A stretch of DNA of 5,683 bases from Thermoplasmata archaeon (GCA_020350865.1 CP070726.1:382231-387913), one strand, 5' to 3'; shown: positions 1 to 5,482, counted from the first letter of the stretch. Numbers and translations: made by a program. Notes: generated by a model not told the origin, from the sequence alone.

Positions 1-1057
1 CGATGATTTCATAATCCTCTCCATCTTCACTTCCTGAAACGATGTCCTCATCGCCATCATTATCGAAATCTGCAACTGCTACAGAGCGCACAGTATCTGC
101 AGAGGCACCGACGTCGGTCTGATCCCATGTGCTTGTGAACGGGGTATGGTCATTCTCCCATACTATGACCTCGTAATCCTCTCCAGATCCGCTACCTGAA
201 ACGATGTCAATTAATCCATCATTGTCGAAGTATGCTACCGCTACTGAGTTAACGGAATCATCAGAGATTCCAACATCGTTCTCTGTCCACAATCCAACGA
301 AAGGAGATTCGTCGTTCTCCCACACGATTACCCTAGTATCGTTTCCTGTTACTATATCCATGAAGCCGTCAATGTCGAAATCTGCAATAGCGACAGCGTG
401 TATATCATCATTAGTCGAAGAAGACCCTACCTGATTAGACGACCATGTATCAGAAAATGGCGAACCATCGTTCTCATACACTTTTATATCCTCTTCCTCG
501 CCAGTTACTATGTCTATAGTTCCGTTATTGTCGAAATCTCCTACTGCTATAGCTTCTGGATCATTAATACTGCCACTGACATCGTTTGACGCCCATGTAC
601 CTGTGAAAGGTGTTCCGTCGTTCTCCCACACATAGATATGTCGAGTAAACACACTAACCTTATAATATAATGAAGCGACATCCATAGTGCCGTTGTTGTC
701 GAAATCTGCCACTACAACATCGCAATATGAATCGGTAGTATGGTCATCGACTTTATTATATGCCCATGAACCTGTGAAAGGTGTACCATCATTTTTAAAC
801 ACAGTGATGTTGGATTGACCCCTCGCTACAATATCCAGGGCTCCATCGTTGTCGAGATCCGCCACCGCAACTGAGCGGAAGAAATCATCATAAGTTCCAA
901 CGCGATTTGATGACCAGGTACTTATGAAAGGAGTTCCGTCATTCTCCCATATGATAACGCTCGTGTTATTCCCTGATACCACATCCATATCACCATCATT
1001 GTCGAAATCTGCAGAAGCGACCGAATATACATCCCAGCTGGATGCACCGACATCGTT
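1..1057 (-). repeat. Seven tandem FG-GAP/VCBS-type repeats (last one cut by the window edge)
   Basis: Seven units begin at 1057, 907, 757, 586, 436, 280 and 118 and are 50, 50, 57, 50, 52, 54 and at least 39 residues long. The consensus is NDVG...SVAVADFDNDGxxDIVSG...VIVWENDGTPFTGTW. The D-x-D-N-D-G-x-x-D loop is the calcium-binding loop of FG-GAP/VCBS repeats, which build beta-propeller-like surface domains. Seven or more blades would suit a closed propeller, but the true number is unknown because the gene runs off the edge. Unit 6 has Tyr for the first loop Asp, unit 5 has Ile for Asn, and unit 3 carries a 7-residue insertion (near VFTRHIYVWEND). Confidence 0.85.
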
Positions 1058-3541
1058 TTGACTGCCAAAAGAGACCTGCTCTCTTTCCTGATAGTATCTC
1101 GTGCCTCTCTGGACCTTTTCATCCGAAAAATCCTTTTCACTTTCGCTCCAGTCAGTGGTCTGGAAATACACCTGGAAATGCTCCGAGATGTTCGCGTCCA
1201 TTTTATTAAATTGGGCTTCCAGTCTCACCGTGTCAGTGGCGGTGGAAACATCGCCTAACTCCGCCCAGTTCCATTGAAAAGGAGCCGAACCCGCAAAACC
1301 GAGAAGGGTATTTGATGTCACCTCCCCGTACTTGCCCTTGATCTCGATGAGATGGTCAGCCCCGATTCCTCCAATCGAGTAACCGGTAGAATATGCATTA
1401 TCACTGTCGATGTAGATATAGACCACATCCTCTCCAGTTCTCGGCGGCTTTGGCGGGATGGGTTGCGAGGGGCCCGGTTGAACCGGTGCGCCGGGCTGCA
1501 CGGGTAAGGGAGCCTCGGCATCACTCCAGTAGGGCACCTCCGTACCCCAGCCGATTTCGCCGTCCACCTTCAGGTAGAAAGACACCGTCTGCGTGGTATT
1601 TGAAACACCGTATTGATGTATATCGAGATTGTCCTTTGTGACATCGTTTCGAGCATCGTCATATATATCCTCGCCTTCCCAATCGGCAAATGCACCGTCA
1701 ACCTTGATTTCCTGTGGAACACTGCCAATGTAGCTGATATCGTACCGGTTCTGTTCCGGCAGTTTGTTTTCCAGATCCACTGCACCCTGCCTTGTGGTCA
1801 CATCGTGAAGGCTCACGATTCTCAGGCCCACGCTGTTCTCGGGCTGGGCACCTCCCACATCCACCTCGATATCGAATCGCCTCGAGTCACCACTGCTGAT
1901 AAATATATCTACCGGCAGTTCGATAAAACCGTTGCTCAGAGTTCCTGATGCAATGGCAGTTCCTCTGTCCATCAACCTCACGGCACTCAAGTCATTATCA
2001 CTGCCAACACCCAAGCGCGTCAGCCCTATACCGGTAACAGAAATATCCTCTTTGGGAGCGGAAAGCTCCAAGGCCAGCAACCTGTTCGCATTTCCGCTTA
2101 TCACACCCTCGCACACACCCTGCTGGGTTACGAGCAAAACACCCTTCTCATTGCTTATAACCATGTCGGAGAAGTCATGGGAACCATCATAGCCCTGCAT
2201 GTAGAAGACAACATCCACCGTATCATCTTTTCCCAAACCAAAGGTACTGTGGGAAACCTGTACCTCGAGCTCGGAACCCGCCACCCTAACGAGAACCTTT
2301 CCGCCCCTTTTCCAGAGATTCCAATCCTGTGTTGCAGCGGTATACCTGTATAGGTTTCGGGAGTATATTTTCCCCTGCCAACCCTCCACTTTGATCATAT
2401 GATCCGCGCCGATACCCTTCACAATGTAACCAGAGCCTGAACTTTTATCGGTGTCTATTAATATGTACGCGCGGTCCATGTGTCTGCCCTGGTCTGCAGG
2501 CTCACCGGCCAGCATATTCCCCCCCACACCCAGATAGAACGACATCACGGTGAGTCTGCTGTCCACCCTGAAGTCCACAATATCTACATTGGGATTGAAG
2601 CCGGTCCCCTCGCCGGTATCCGAGTTTGGAGCTACGCCTTCCCAGTCGGTAAAATTCCCGTCTATATCTATTCCCTTGGGCTGTTTGGCTATGTTGACTG
2701 AAATATACGGTGCAATTACCAGAATGACGATGATTATGGGCACCACTATCAATCCCAAACCTGCTCGCCTGCTCTCCAATATCCTCTTTCTTGGGGAGAG
2801 GCCGTTTGTAATGCCGTTGCCGTTCGTAATACCGTTCGTCAATCCACGGCCCACAGCCCTCAAGCCATTTGTAAGACCGTTGGTAATACCCGGGGCAATG
2901 CCGTTTATCAGTCCGCTCTTCTTTATCCCGTTCGTGATCCCGTTGACAAAGCCGGTCTCAAAGAGCATTTCCTTCTTGATATCGGCGATGACAAGGCTCG
3001 TTTTATCCTCTTCGGGTTCTTCTCTCTGCATCCCTTCTGGGGGGGCTTCCTCCTCTTCTCTGACGAAGCCGTCCACCAGTTCTACAAATTGGTCCACCTC
3101 GGGTTCGAGCATCTCTGCCTCTATGAACACCTCAACTGGTTCTTCGGCCATCTCCTCTTCAGGCCCCTCCACCATCTCCTCCTCACGTTCCTCGGCCATC
3201 TCCTCCTCAAATTCATCGATCTCCTCCTCGAAAACAGCCTCCTCTTCCTCGGTCTCGAACTCAATACCGCAGTTCGGGCAGATAAAGACCGGTTCATCGA
3301 AAATGGTCTTGCACCTGGGGCACTCATATTCCTCCACTAAAAATTCCTCTTCCTCCTCTTCTCCAATAGCAGACCCACACCAGGGGCATTCCGTCATGTC
3401 GGGGTCCAGTATATTACCGCAATCGGGGCATTCAATTTCAGAAGGTTTCTCCTTGATTATCCCGATTGCCTCCCCGCAGTACGGGCATTCTGTATCGGCC
3501 TCGTCGATCCAATTTCCGCAGGACGGACAGCGTTTATCCAT
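1..3541 (-). CDS. Large membrane-anchored surface protein: zinc ribbons, NG repeats, TM helix, DOMON/CBM9-like domains, FG-GAP/VCBS repeats (3' end missing)
   Basis: The frame is open from ATG at 3541-3539 to the left edge: 1180 codons with no stop, so the C-terminus is missing. The start is supported by a G-rich ribosome site (gggggatc, 6 nt upstream) and an in-frame TAA further upstream with no other ATG between. Order of parts: three CxxC...CxxC zinc ribbons (residues 5-91), a Glu-rich linker (about 96-180), an NG-rich tract (197-248), a basic patch SPRKR and one membrane helix (about 261-282), a beta domain opening with IDIDGNFTDW (about 288-460), a beta-sandwich (about 488-582), a second copy opening with IKVDGAFADW (about 611-815), then at least seven repeats of about 50 residues (829 onward). 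Basic residues just before the helix predict N-terminus in, C-terminus out. A role in surface binding or sensing is inference; no enzyme motif is visible. It is the last visible gene of a co-directional cluster. Confidence 0.9.
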   Translation of the reverse strand, partial: MDKRCPSCGNWIDEADTECPYCGEAIGIIKEKPSEIECPDCGNILDPDMTECPWCGSAIGEEEEEEFLVEEYECPRCKTIFDEPVFICPNCGIEFETEEEEAVFEEEIDEFEEEMAEEREEEMVEGPEEEMAEEPVEVFIEAEMLEPEVDQFVELVDGFVREEEEAPPEGMQREEPEEDKTSLVIADIKKEMLFETGFVNGITNGIKKSGLINGIAPGITNGLTNGLRAVGRGLTNGITNGNGITNGLSPRKRILESRRAGLGLIVVPIIIVILVIAPYISVNIAKQPKGIDIDGNFTDWEGVAPNSDTGEGTGFNPNVDIVDFRVDSRLTVMSFYLGVGGNMLAGEPADQGRHMDRAYILIDTDKSSGSGYIVKGIGADHMIKVEGWQGKIYSRNLYRYTAATQDWNLWKRGGKVLVRVAGSELEVQVSHSTFGLGKDDTVDVVFYMQGYDGSHDFSDMVISNEKGVLLVTQQGVCEGVISGNANRLLALELSAPKEDISVTGIGLTRLGVGSDNDLSAVRLMDRGTAIASGTLSNGFIELPVDIFISSGDSRRFDIEVDVGGAQPENSVGLRIVSLHDVTTRQGAVDLENKLPEQNRYDISYIGSVPQEIKVDGAFADWEGEDIYDDARNDVTKDNLDIHQYGVSNTTQTVSFYLKVDGEIGWGTEVPYWSDAEAPLPVQPGAPVQPGPSQPIPPKPPRTGEDVVYIYIDSDNAYSTGYSIGGIGADHLIEIKGKYGEVTSNTLLGFAGSAPFQWNWAELGDVSTATDTVRLEAQFNKMDANISEHFQVYFQTTDWSESEKDFSDEKVQRGTRYYQEREQVSFGSQNDVGASSWDVYSVASADFDNDGDMDVVSGNNTSVIIWENDGTPFISTWSSNRVGTYDDFFRSVAVADLDNDGALDIVARGQSNITVFKNDGTPFTGSWAYNKVDDHTTDSYCDVVVADFDNNGTMDVASLYYKVSVFTRHIYVWENDGTPFTGTWASNDVSGSINDPEAIAVGDFDNNGTIDIVTGEEEDIKVYENDGSPFSDTWSSNQVGSSSTNDDIHAVAIADFDIDGFMDIVTGNDTRVIVWENDESPFVGLWTENDVGISDDSVNSVAVAYFDNDGLIDIVSGSGSGEDYEVIVWENDHTPFTSTWDQTDVGASADTVRSVAVADFDNDGDEDIVSGSEDGEDYEII
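1097..1711 (-). other. Second DOMON/CBM9-like beta domain, with a proline-rich insertion
   Basis: Residues about 611-815 open with IKVDGAFADWEG and contain YIYIDSDNAYSTGY followed by GIGADHLIEIKG, clearly parallel to the first copy. Between the opening and the YIYID strand sits a Pro-rich loop (PLPVQPGAPVQPGPSQP and on to IPPKPP). At the same point the first copy has only a short MLAGEPADQGRHMD loop. The pair therefore looks like an old internal duplication with a later linker insertion. Confidence 0.65.
1796..2080 (-). other. Beta-sandwich domain between the two DOMON/CBM9-like copies
   Basis: Residues about 488-582 include VTGIGLTRLGVGSDNDLSAV, then ASGTLSNGFIELPVDIFI and SSGDSRRFDIEVDVGG. 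The pattern (GxGSDxDlSAVxLxD, then G-rich turns and alternating hydrophobics) resembles immunoglobulin-like or S-layer-type beta-sandwich domains found in prokaryotic surface proteins. It probably acts as a structural spacer. Boundaries are approximate. Confidence 0.5.
2162..2680 (-). other. First DOMON/CBM9-like beta domain of the large surface protein
   Basis: Residues about 288-460 start with IDIDGNFTDWEG, the xIDGxxxDW opening typical of CBM9/DOMON-like extracellular beta domains. A hallmark inner stretch runs from YILIDTDKSSGSGY to GIGADHMIKVEG. The same signature recurs in the second copy about 320 residues later. Ligand specificity cannot be read from the sequence; a carbohydrate or other surface ligand is an inference from the fold class. 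Confidence 0.65.
2696..2761 (-). other. Single transmembrane helix of the large surface protein
   Basis: Residues about 261-282 read GLGLIVVPIIIVILVIAPYI and onward, an uninterrupted hydrophobic run. It follows a basic segment (PRKRILESRR). The positive-inside rule puts the zinc-ribbon side in the cytoplasm and the repeat domains outside. There is no N-terminal signal peptide, so this helix would act as an internal signal anchor. Confidence 0.85.
2798..2953 (-). repeat. NG-rich short peptide repeat tract (I/L-T-N-G)
   Basis: Residues 197-248 carry nine Asn-Gly dipeptides, mostly as ITNG or LTNG (for example GFVNGITNG and GITNGLTNGL), interrupted by short basic or Pro-containing pieces. The tract sits directly before the membrane helix on the predicted cytoplasmic side. 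I recall similar GLTNG-type tracts just before a membrane helix in proteins of Thermoplasmata-related archaea, but could not check this. Function is unknown; flexible linker and assembly motif are both possible. Confidence 0.8.
3002..3256 (-). other. Glutamate-rich acidic linker of the large surface protein
   Basis: Residues about 96-180 are dominated by Glu, with near-repeats such as EEEMAEE, EEEMVEG and EEEMAEE. The segment joins the zinc ribbons to the NG-repeat tract and is probably disordered or a charged helix. On the opposite strand the repeated GAG/GAA codons read as Ser/Leu-rich frames, which explains the spurious long plus-strand ORFs here. Confidence 0.7.
3257..3541 (-). other. Three tandem zinc ribbons at the N-terminus of the large surface protein
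   Basis: Cysteine pairs lie at residues 5/8 and 19/22, 38/41 and 52/55, and 74/77 and 88/91. Each half is CPxC, mostly followed by G, and the three units are spaced 33 and 36 residues apart. This is the pattern of small rubredoxin-like or double-zinc-ribbon modules. The third unit departs slightly, with CPRCK in place of CPxCG. All twelve cysteines are intact, so zinc binding is likely. By the predicted topology these ribbons are cytoplasmic and could bind a protein or nucleic acid partner; the partner is unknown. Confidence 0.85.
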
Positions 3542-3542
3542 C

Positions 3543-3638
3543 TCAGCGATCCCCCGCGTTATTTGGTCGCATTACCACCTTTTGCTCCATTCTAGAATAC
3601 ATACCAGGATTATATGATAAGGGTATTACCTGCTTCAT
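3543..3638 (-). CDS. Candidate 31-residue small ORF or leader directly before the surface-protein gene
   Basis: The ATG at 3638-3636 overlaps the TAA of the preceding small ORF (TAATG). The frame ends with TGA one nucleotide before the ATG of the large gene. AGGAGG lies only 2 nt before the start, which is closer than usual. The peptide begins MKQVIPLSYNPGMYSR and has no recognisable domain; later in-frame ATG codons (positions 13, 17 and 23) are alternatives. It could be a translated leader that couples translation to the large gene, or chance. It is too short to judge by codon use. Confidence 0.25.
   Translation of the reverse strand: MKQVIPLSYNPGMYSRMEQKVVMRPNNAGDR
3548..3555 (-). promoter_or_regulatory. 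Ribosome binding site of the large surface-protein gene
   Basis: The minus strand reads gggggatc 6 nt before the ATG at 3541. It matches the archaeal anti-16S-type G-rich site and fixes the start. Confidence 0.6.
3608..3620 (-). promoter_or_regulatory. Possible TATA-like box for the large surface-protein gene
   Basis: The minus strand reads cttatcatataat here, about 70 nt before the large gene's ATG, which would place a transcript start some 40-45 nt before the ATG. A second weak candidate is the ctttttattt stretch near 3676-3686, preceded by purine-rich ggaaag. Either would allow expression independent of the KaiC operon. The evidence is only composition and spacing. Confidence 0.2.
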
Positions 3639-3751
3639 TACCTCCTTTCTCCTGCTCGGAGACTTACTTCTCCAAATAAAAAGCTTTCCATTTCTGGAGC
3701 CCATCCCAGCCTGATCCCATCATGATGGATTATAGTCGTGGATCTCCTCAT
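3638..3751 (-). CDS. Candidate 37-residue small ORF after the KaiC-like gene
   Basis: The ATG at 3751-3749 lies 21 nt after the KaiC-like stop and has GGAGG 2 nt upstream. The frame ends AGG AGG TAA, with the stop overlapping the next small ATG. The peptide starts MRRSTTIIHHDGIRLGW and contains EMESFLFGEV; no family is recognised. The stop/start chaining from here to the large gene is the main reason to list it. The whole gap may instead be an untranslated leader. Confidence 0.25.
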   Translation of the reverse strand: MRRSTTIIHHDGIRLGWAPEMESFLFGEVSLRAGERR

Positions 3752-3772
3752 TTCCTCCACAGGTTAAAAATA

Positions 3773-4489
3773 TCAGAATATCTGTTCCCGATGCCAGACC
3801 TCGATACCCTCGTTCGATATGACAAATGGGTGCTTGTACGGGTCGTGCTTTGTGAACCGCATCTTGTAAACCGTGATGGTGCGCCGAAACTCGTTGTTGG
3901 CATTATCGTAGCCCAGCATTATCACAGAATCGGATACGAACTGCTCCACCATGAACTTGTTGCCGTCGTTTGTGAAGGATTCCGAAATAACCAACGCGGT
4001 TACCTCCTTATCCTTGAGAAACCTGGCGAACCGAAAGAGCTCCCTTCGCATGTTGTTCATCATTGGGTAGTACAGACTGATGGCCGAAAGTGAGTCCACA
4101 ACAACCCTTTTGGCGTCCGAGGAGCTGATGTAGTTGTTCAGAAATTTCTGTATCGTTGACAGGCTCGCTATCTCCCCTGCAAGCTCCTCTTGTGTATTGC
4201 AGGATTTTCTTATTTCCCCGAAATCTATGAGATTGATTTTACCCTCAGAGACCAGCTCTTCAAAATCCGGAAAAAAGCTCGATTGGGCCCTGAGAACATT
4301 GTCCCGGCTTTCTTCGAACGCAAGAAAAACACCCTTCTCATCGTAGTATTTTGCGCCGTTGTAGATGAACTGCGCCCCGAGTAACGATTTGCCACTGCCC
4401 GGAGGGCCGACCACCAGGTTCACCGTATCCTTGGCAAAACCCCCGTCTATCAAATGGTCCAAACCTGAAATGCCTGTTGGGACCCTCAT
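3773..4489 (-). CDS. KaiC-like single-domain RecA-superfamily ATPase
   Basis: The product is 238 residues, one KaiC domain rather than the two of cyanobacterial KaiC. It opens with RVPTGISGLDHLIDGGF, the family N-terminal signature. It has Walker A GPPGSGKS (28-35), the acidic pair FEES (58-61) where KaiC has its catalytic glutamates, Walker B RVVVDSLSAI (128-137) and the C-terminal signature KMRFTKHDPYKHPFVIS (209-225) ending in GIEV. All nucleotide-binding motifs are intact, so ATP binding is likely; hydrolysis or autophosphorylation is possible. An ATG 42 nt further upstream would overlap the regulator gene; the start at 4489 is preferred because aggggggat lies 4 nt upstream and the protein then begins right at the domain. 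It sits 22 nt after the HTH gene, so co-transcription is likely. Archaeal relatives often serve as signalling or regulatory ATPases; the partner here is unknown. An ArlH/FlaH role is less likely, since no archaellum genes are present. Confidence 0.93.
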   Translation of the reverse strand: MRVPTGISGLDHLIDGGFAKDTVNLVVGPPGSGKSLLGAQFIYNGAKYYDEKGVFLAFEESRDNVLRAQSSFFPDFEELVSEGKINLIDFGEIRKSCNTQEELAGEIASLSTIQKFLNNYISSSDAKRVVVDSLSAISLYYPMMNNMRRELFRFARFLKDKEVTALVISESFTNDGNKFMVEQFVSDSVIMLGYDNANNEFRRTITVYKMRFTKHDPYKHPFVISNEGIEVWHREQIF

Positions 4490-4493
4490 TTTA

Positions 4494-4501
4494 TCCCCCC
4501 T
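4494..4501 (-). promoter_or_regulatory. Ribosome binding site that decides the KaiC-like start
   Basis: The minus strand reads aggggggat followed by aaa and ATG. This strong G-rich site sits in the 22-nt gap after the HTH gene stop and favours the start at 4489 over the ATG at 4531. Confidence 0.6.
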
Positions 4502-4511
4502 GGTTCTCCTT

Positions 4512-5234
4512 TTATTTTCTCCACTTTCCAAAGTAATCGTAAGGTAATGTGCTCAAAACACTGCTGTCAGTGATCACATCCCCACCCAGCGTGGTGATGA
4601 CCTTCTTCATGGTCACGTCAATGAGCGATTCGGTGGAGTGCGAGCCGAGGCGGGCTTCGTAATGCTCGATTACGCTGTTGATGAGCTCGGTTAACGCCAA
4701 CACAACATCGTCACACCGCTTCTTCGTGAGGGTTATACCGTTTAGACTCTTCAGGAAGAATCTGTTGGCATCCTCCAAATCGCCCTCGAACAACAGGGAG
4801 TCCATGACGATGTTCTTCTCCCCGTTCTTCAGCCTCTCAAACCGACCGTTTACAAAGCTCTCAACACTTGCTCCCACCACCTTCCTTGATTTCACGAATA
4901 TCGTATGGAGTATGGCAAAAAGAACAAGTGGTTTGTTGTCCGGTGCAGGTTTCCTGTCCATGAGCTGGGTGAGCTCGAACTCGATCCTGATATTCTGGTT
5001 CTTCACCTGGTACTCGAAAGCTTCCCGGGTCTTTCCCCTTTTTACTCGCCTGTTGACCAAACCGAGTTCATGGAGCTCGGTGAGGTACTTCACGGCGGTG
5101 GCGATATGGATGTTCAGGTCCCTGGCCACTTCGCTTGCCGTCTGCCAGTCCTTCTTATGGACATTGATCAACACGTCCAAACAGTGCTCCTTGCCTAGAA
5201 CAAAAAGCAGCCTGCGGATGCTCTCCTTATCCAT
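4512..5234 (-). CDS. Winged helix-turn-helix (ArsR/MarR-like) transcriptional regulator with an unrecognised C-terminal domain
   Basis: The product is 240 residues. The first ~85 form a winged HTH: a helix around LLFVLGKEHCLDVLINV, the HTH proper from WQTASEVARDLNIHIATAV to KYLTELHELGLV (about 30-60), and a wing with VKRGKTREAFEYQVK (64-78). This resembles ArsR/MarR-type DNA-binding domains. Residues about 90-240 are predicted mainly helical, with no cysteine cluster and no family I recognise; they may sense a ligand, dimerise or bind the KaiC-like partner. The start at 5234 is chosen because gggggaga lies just upstream and the protein then begins at the HTH; an in-frame ATG at 5333 would add 33 residues coded in AT-rich intergenic DNA. 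It is first in the operon and divergent from a right-hand gene, so autoregulation through the dyads upstream is plausible. Confidence 0.88.
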   Translation of the reverse strand: MDKESIRRLLFVLGKEHCLDVLINVHKKDWQTASEVARDLNIHIATAVKYLTELHELGLVNRRVKRGKTREAFEYQVKNQNIRIEFELTQLMDRKPAPDNKPLVLFAILHTIFVKSRKVVGASVESFVNGRFERLKNGEKNIVMDSLLFEGDLEDANRFFLKSLNGITLTKKRCDDVVLALTELINSVIEHYEARLGSHSTESLIDVTMKKVITTLGGDVITDSSVLSTLPYDYFGKWRK

Positions 5235-5238
5235 GCGT

Positions 5239-5246
5239 TCTCCCCC
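5239..5246 (-). promoter_or_regulatory. Ribosome binding site of the HTH regulator gene
   Basis: The minus strand reads gggggaga, then acgc and ATG at 5234. It supports this start over the upstream in-frame ATG at 5333. Confidence 0.55.
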
Positions 5247-5253
5247 AATTGCT

Positions 5254-5266
5254 CCCACTATGTGGG
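5254..5266. promoter_or_regulatory. Inverted repeat CCCAC-tat-GTGGG upstream of the HTH gene
   Basis: Five-base arms around a 3-nt spacer lie 20-32 nt before the HTH start codon, close to the expected transcript start. The sequence ctatgtggg (5258-5266) recurs in inverted orientation at 5361-5369 (cccacatag). Two copies facing each other across the promoter suggest operator half-sites, possibly for the regulator itself. Binding is inference. Confidence 0.35.
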
Positions 5267-5312
5267 CTCCTAGAGACTTAAAGTGTACAATGGAATATAT
5301 TAGTTTAATCAG

Positions 5313-5322
5313 TATAAATATT
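5313..5322 (-). promoter_or_regulatory. Possible TATA box for the HTH-KaiC operon
   Basis: The minus strand reads aatatttata, close to the archaeal box A. A start about 25 nt downstream would give a leader of roughly 55 nt. A second AT-rich candidate (taatatat, near 5296-5303) would give about 40 nt. No clear purine-rich BRE can be assigned with confidence. Confidence 0.35.
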
Positions 5323-5341
5323 AATCGCAACACTTTATTTC

Positions 5342-5363
5342 GGGTAAAATAGGGTTTTTACCC
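5342..5363. repeat. Perfect 8-bp inverted repeat GGGTAAAA / TTTTACCC
   Basis: Arms 5342-5349 and 5356-5363 are separated by 6 nt. The element lies just upstream of the probable HTH operon TATA box and could be an operator. No gene ends nearby on either strand, so a terminator role has no support. Confidence 0.5.
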
Positions 5364-5368
5364 ACATA

Positions 5369-5388
5369 GGCCCCTGAAAACAGGGGCC
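5369..5388. repeat. Perfect GC-rich 8-bp hairpin GGCCCCTG-aaaa-CAGGGGCC
   Basis: Arms 5369-5376 and 5381-5388 flank a 4-nt A loop. This is the most stable hairpin in the window and stands out in AT-rich DNA only 5 bp from the previous dyad. It lies between two divergently oriented genes, so it does not fit as a terminator of anything visible. It may be an operator, a residue of a small mobile element, or a barrier between promoters. Confidence 0.5.
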
Positions 5389-5440
5389 AAACGCGAATTT
5401 AAAAAATCTCAAATCTGATTTTCATTTTTGATACTGGCTG
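5389..5440. other. AT-rich stretch with nothing recognisable
   Basis: Apart from A/T runs there is no open frame, tRNA-like structure or repeat here. It belongs to the divergent intergenic region 5235-5648. Confidence 0.5.
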
Positions 5441-5462
5441 TAATTATCAAATAAGATAATTA
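5441..5462. repeat. AT-rich 8-bp inverted repeat TAATTATC / GATAATTA
   Basis: Arms 5441-5448 and 5455-5462 are perfect, with a 6-nt spacer. It is in mid-intergenic DNA. Composition makes chance more likely than for the GC-rich hairpin, but arm length and spacing equal those of the dyad at 5342-5363. Confidence 0.4.
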
Positions 5463-5482
5463 TGCGGCATTTTTCAGTATAA

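Noticed and set aside
1..1057. Regular ~150-nt repeats as a CRISPR-like or DNA-level array
   Set aside because: The periodicity is at the protein level: unit lengths differ, DNA identity is low, and the frame is open throughout, as expected for FG-GAP repeats.
2550..3617. A 355-codon plus-strand frame, Ser- and Pro-rich
   Set aside because: It lies antisense to the zinc-ribbon, Glu-rich and NG-repeat coding region. Its Ser runs are the complement of GAG/GAA codons, and it has no domain or ribosome site of its own.
3762..3775. Short T-run after the KaiC-like stop (atttttaacc on the minus strand) as a terminator
   Set aside because: Only five consecutive T; too weak to claim, and the following small ORFs and large gene continue in the same direction.
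2136..4341. A 16-nt identity (aaaacacccttctcat) shared by the large gene (2136-2151) and the KaiC-like gene (4326-4341)
   Set aside because: It encodes a similar short peptide (EKGV) in the same reading frame in two unrelated domains, and no flanking similarity extends it, so chance is the simplest explanation.
4490..4531. Upstream ATG adding 14 residues to the KaiC-like protein
   Set aside because: It overlaps the end of the HTH gene and lacks a ribosome site, and the family signature begins right after the ATG at 4489, which has a strong G-rich site.
5235..5333. Upstream ATG adding 33 residues to the HTH regulator
   Set aside because: The extra segment is AT-rich promoter-like DNA; the ATG at 5234 has its own ribosome site and begins directly at the HTH domain.
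4678..5352. A 224-codon plus-strand frame
   Set aside because: It is antisense to the HTH gene, whose product has a recognisable winged helix; the plus-strand peptide is Ser/Phe-rich with no family signature.
5369..5388. GC-rich hairpin as an intrinsic terminator
   Set aside because: Genes on both sides point away from it, it has no following T-run of useful length on either strand, and archaeal termination does not normally need such hairpins.
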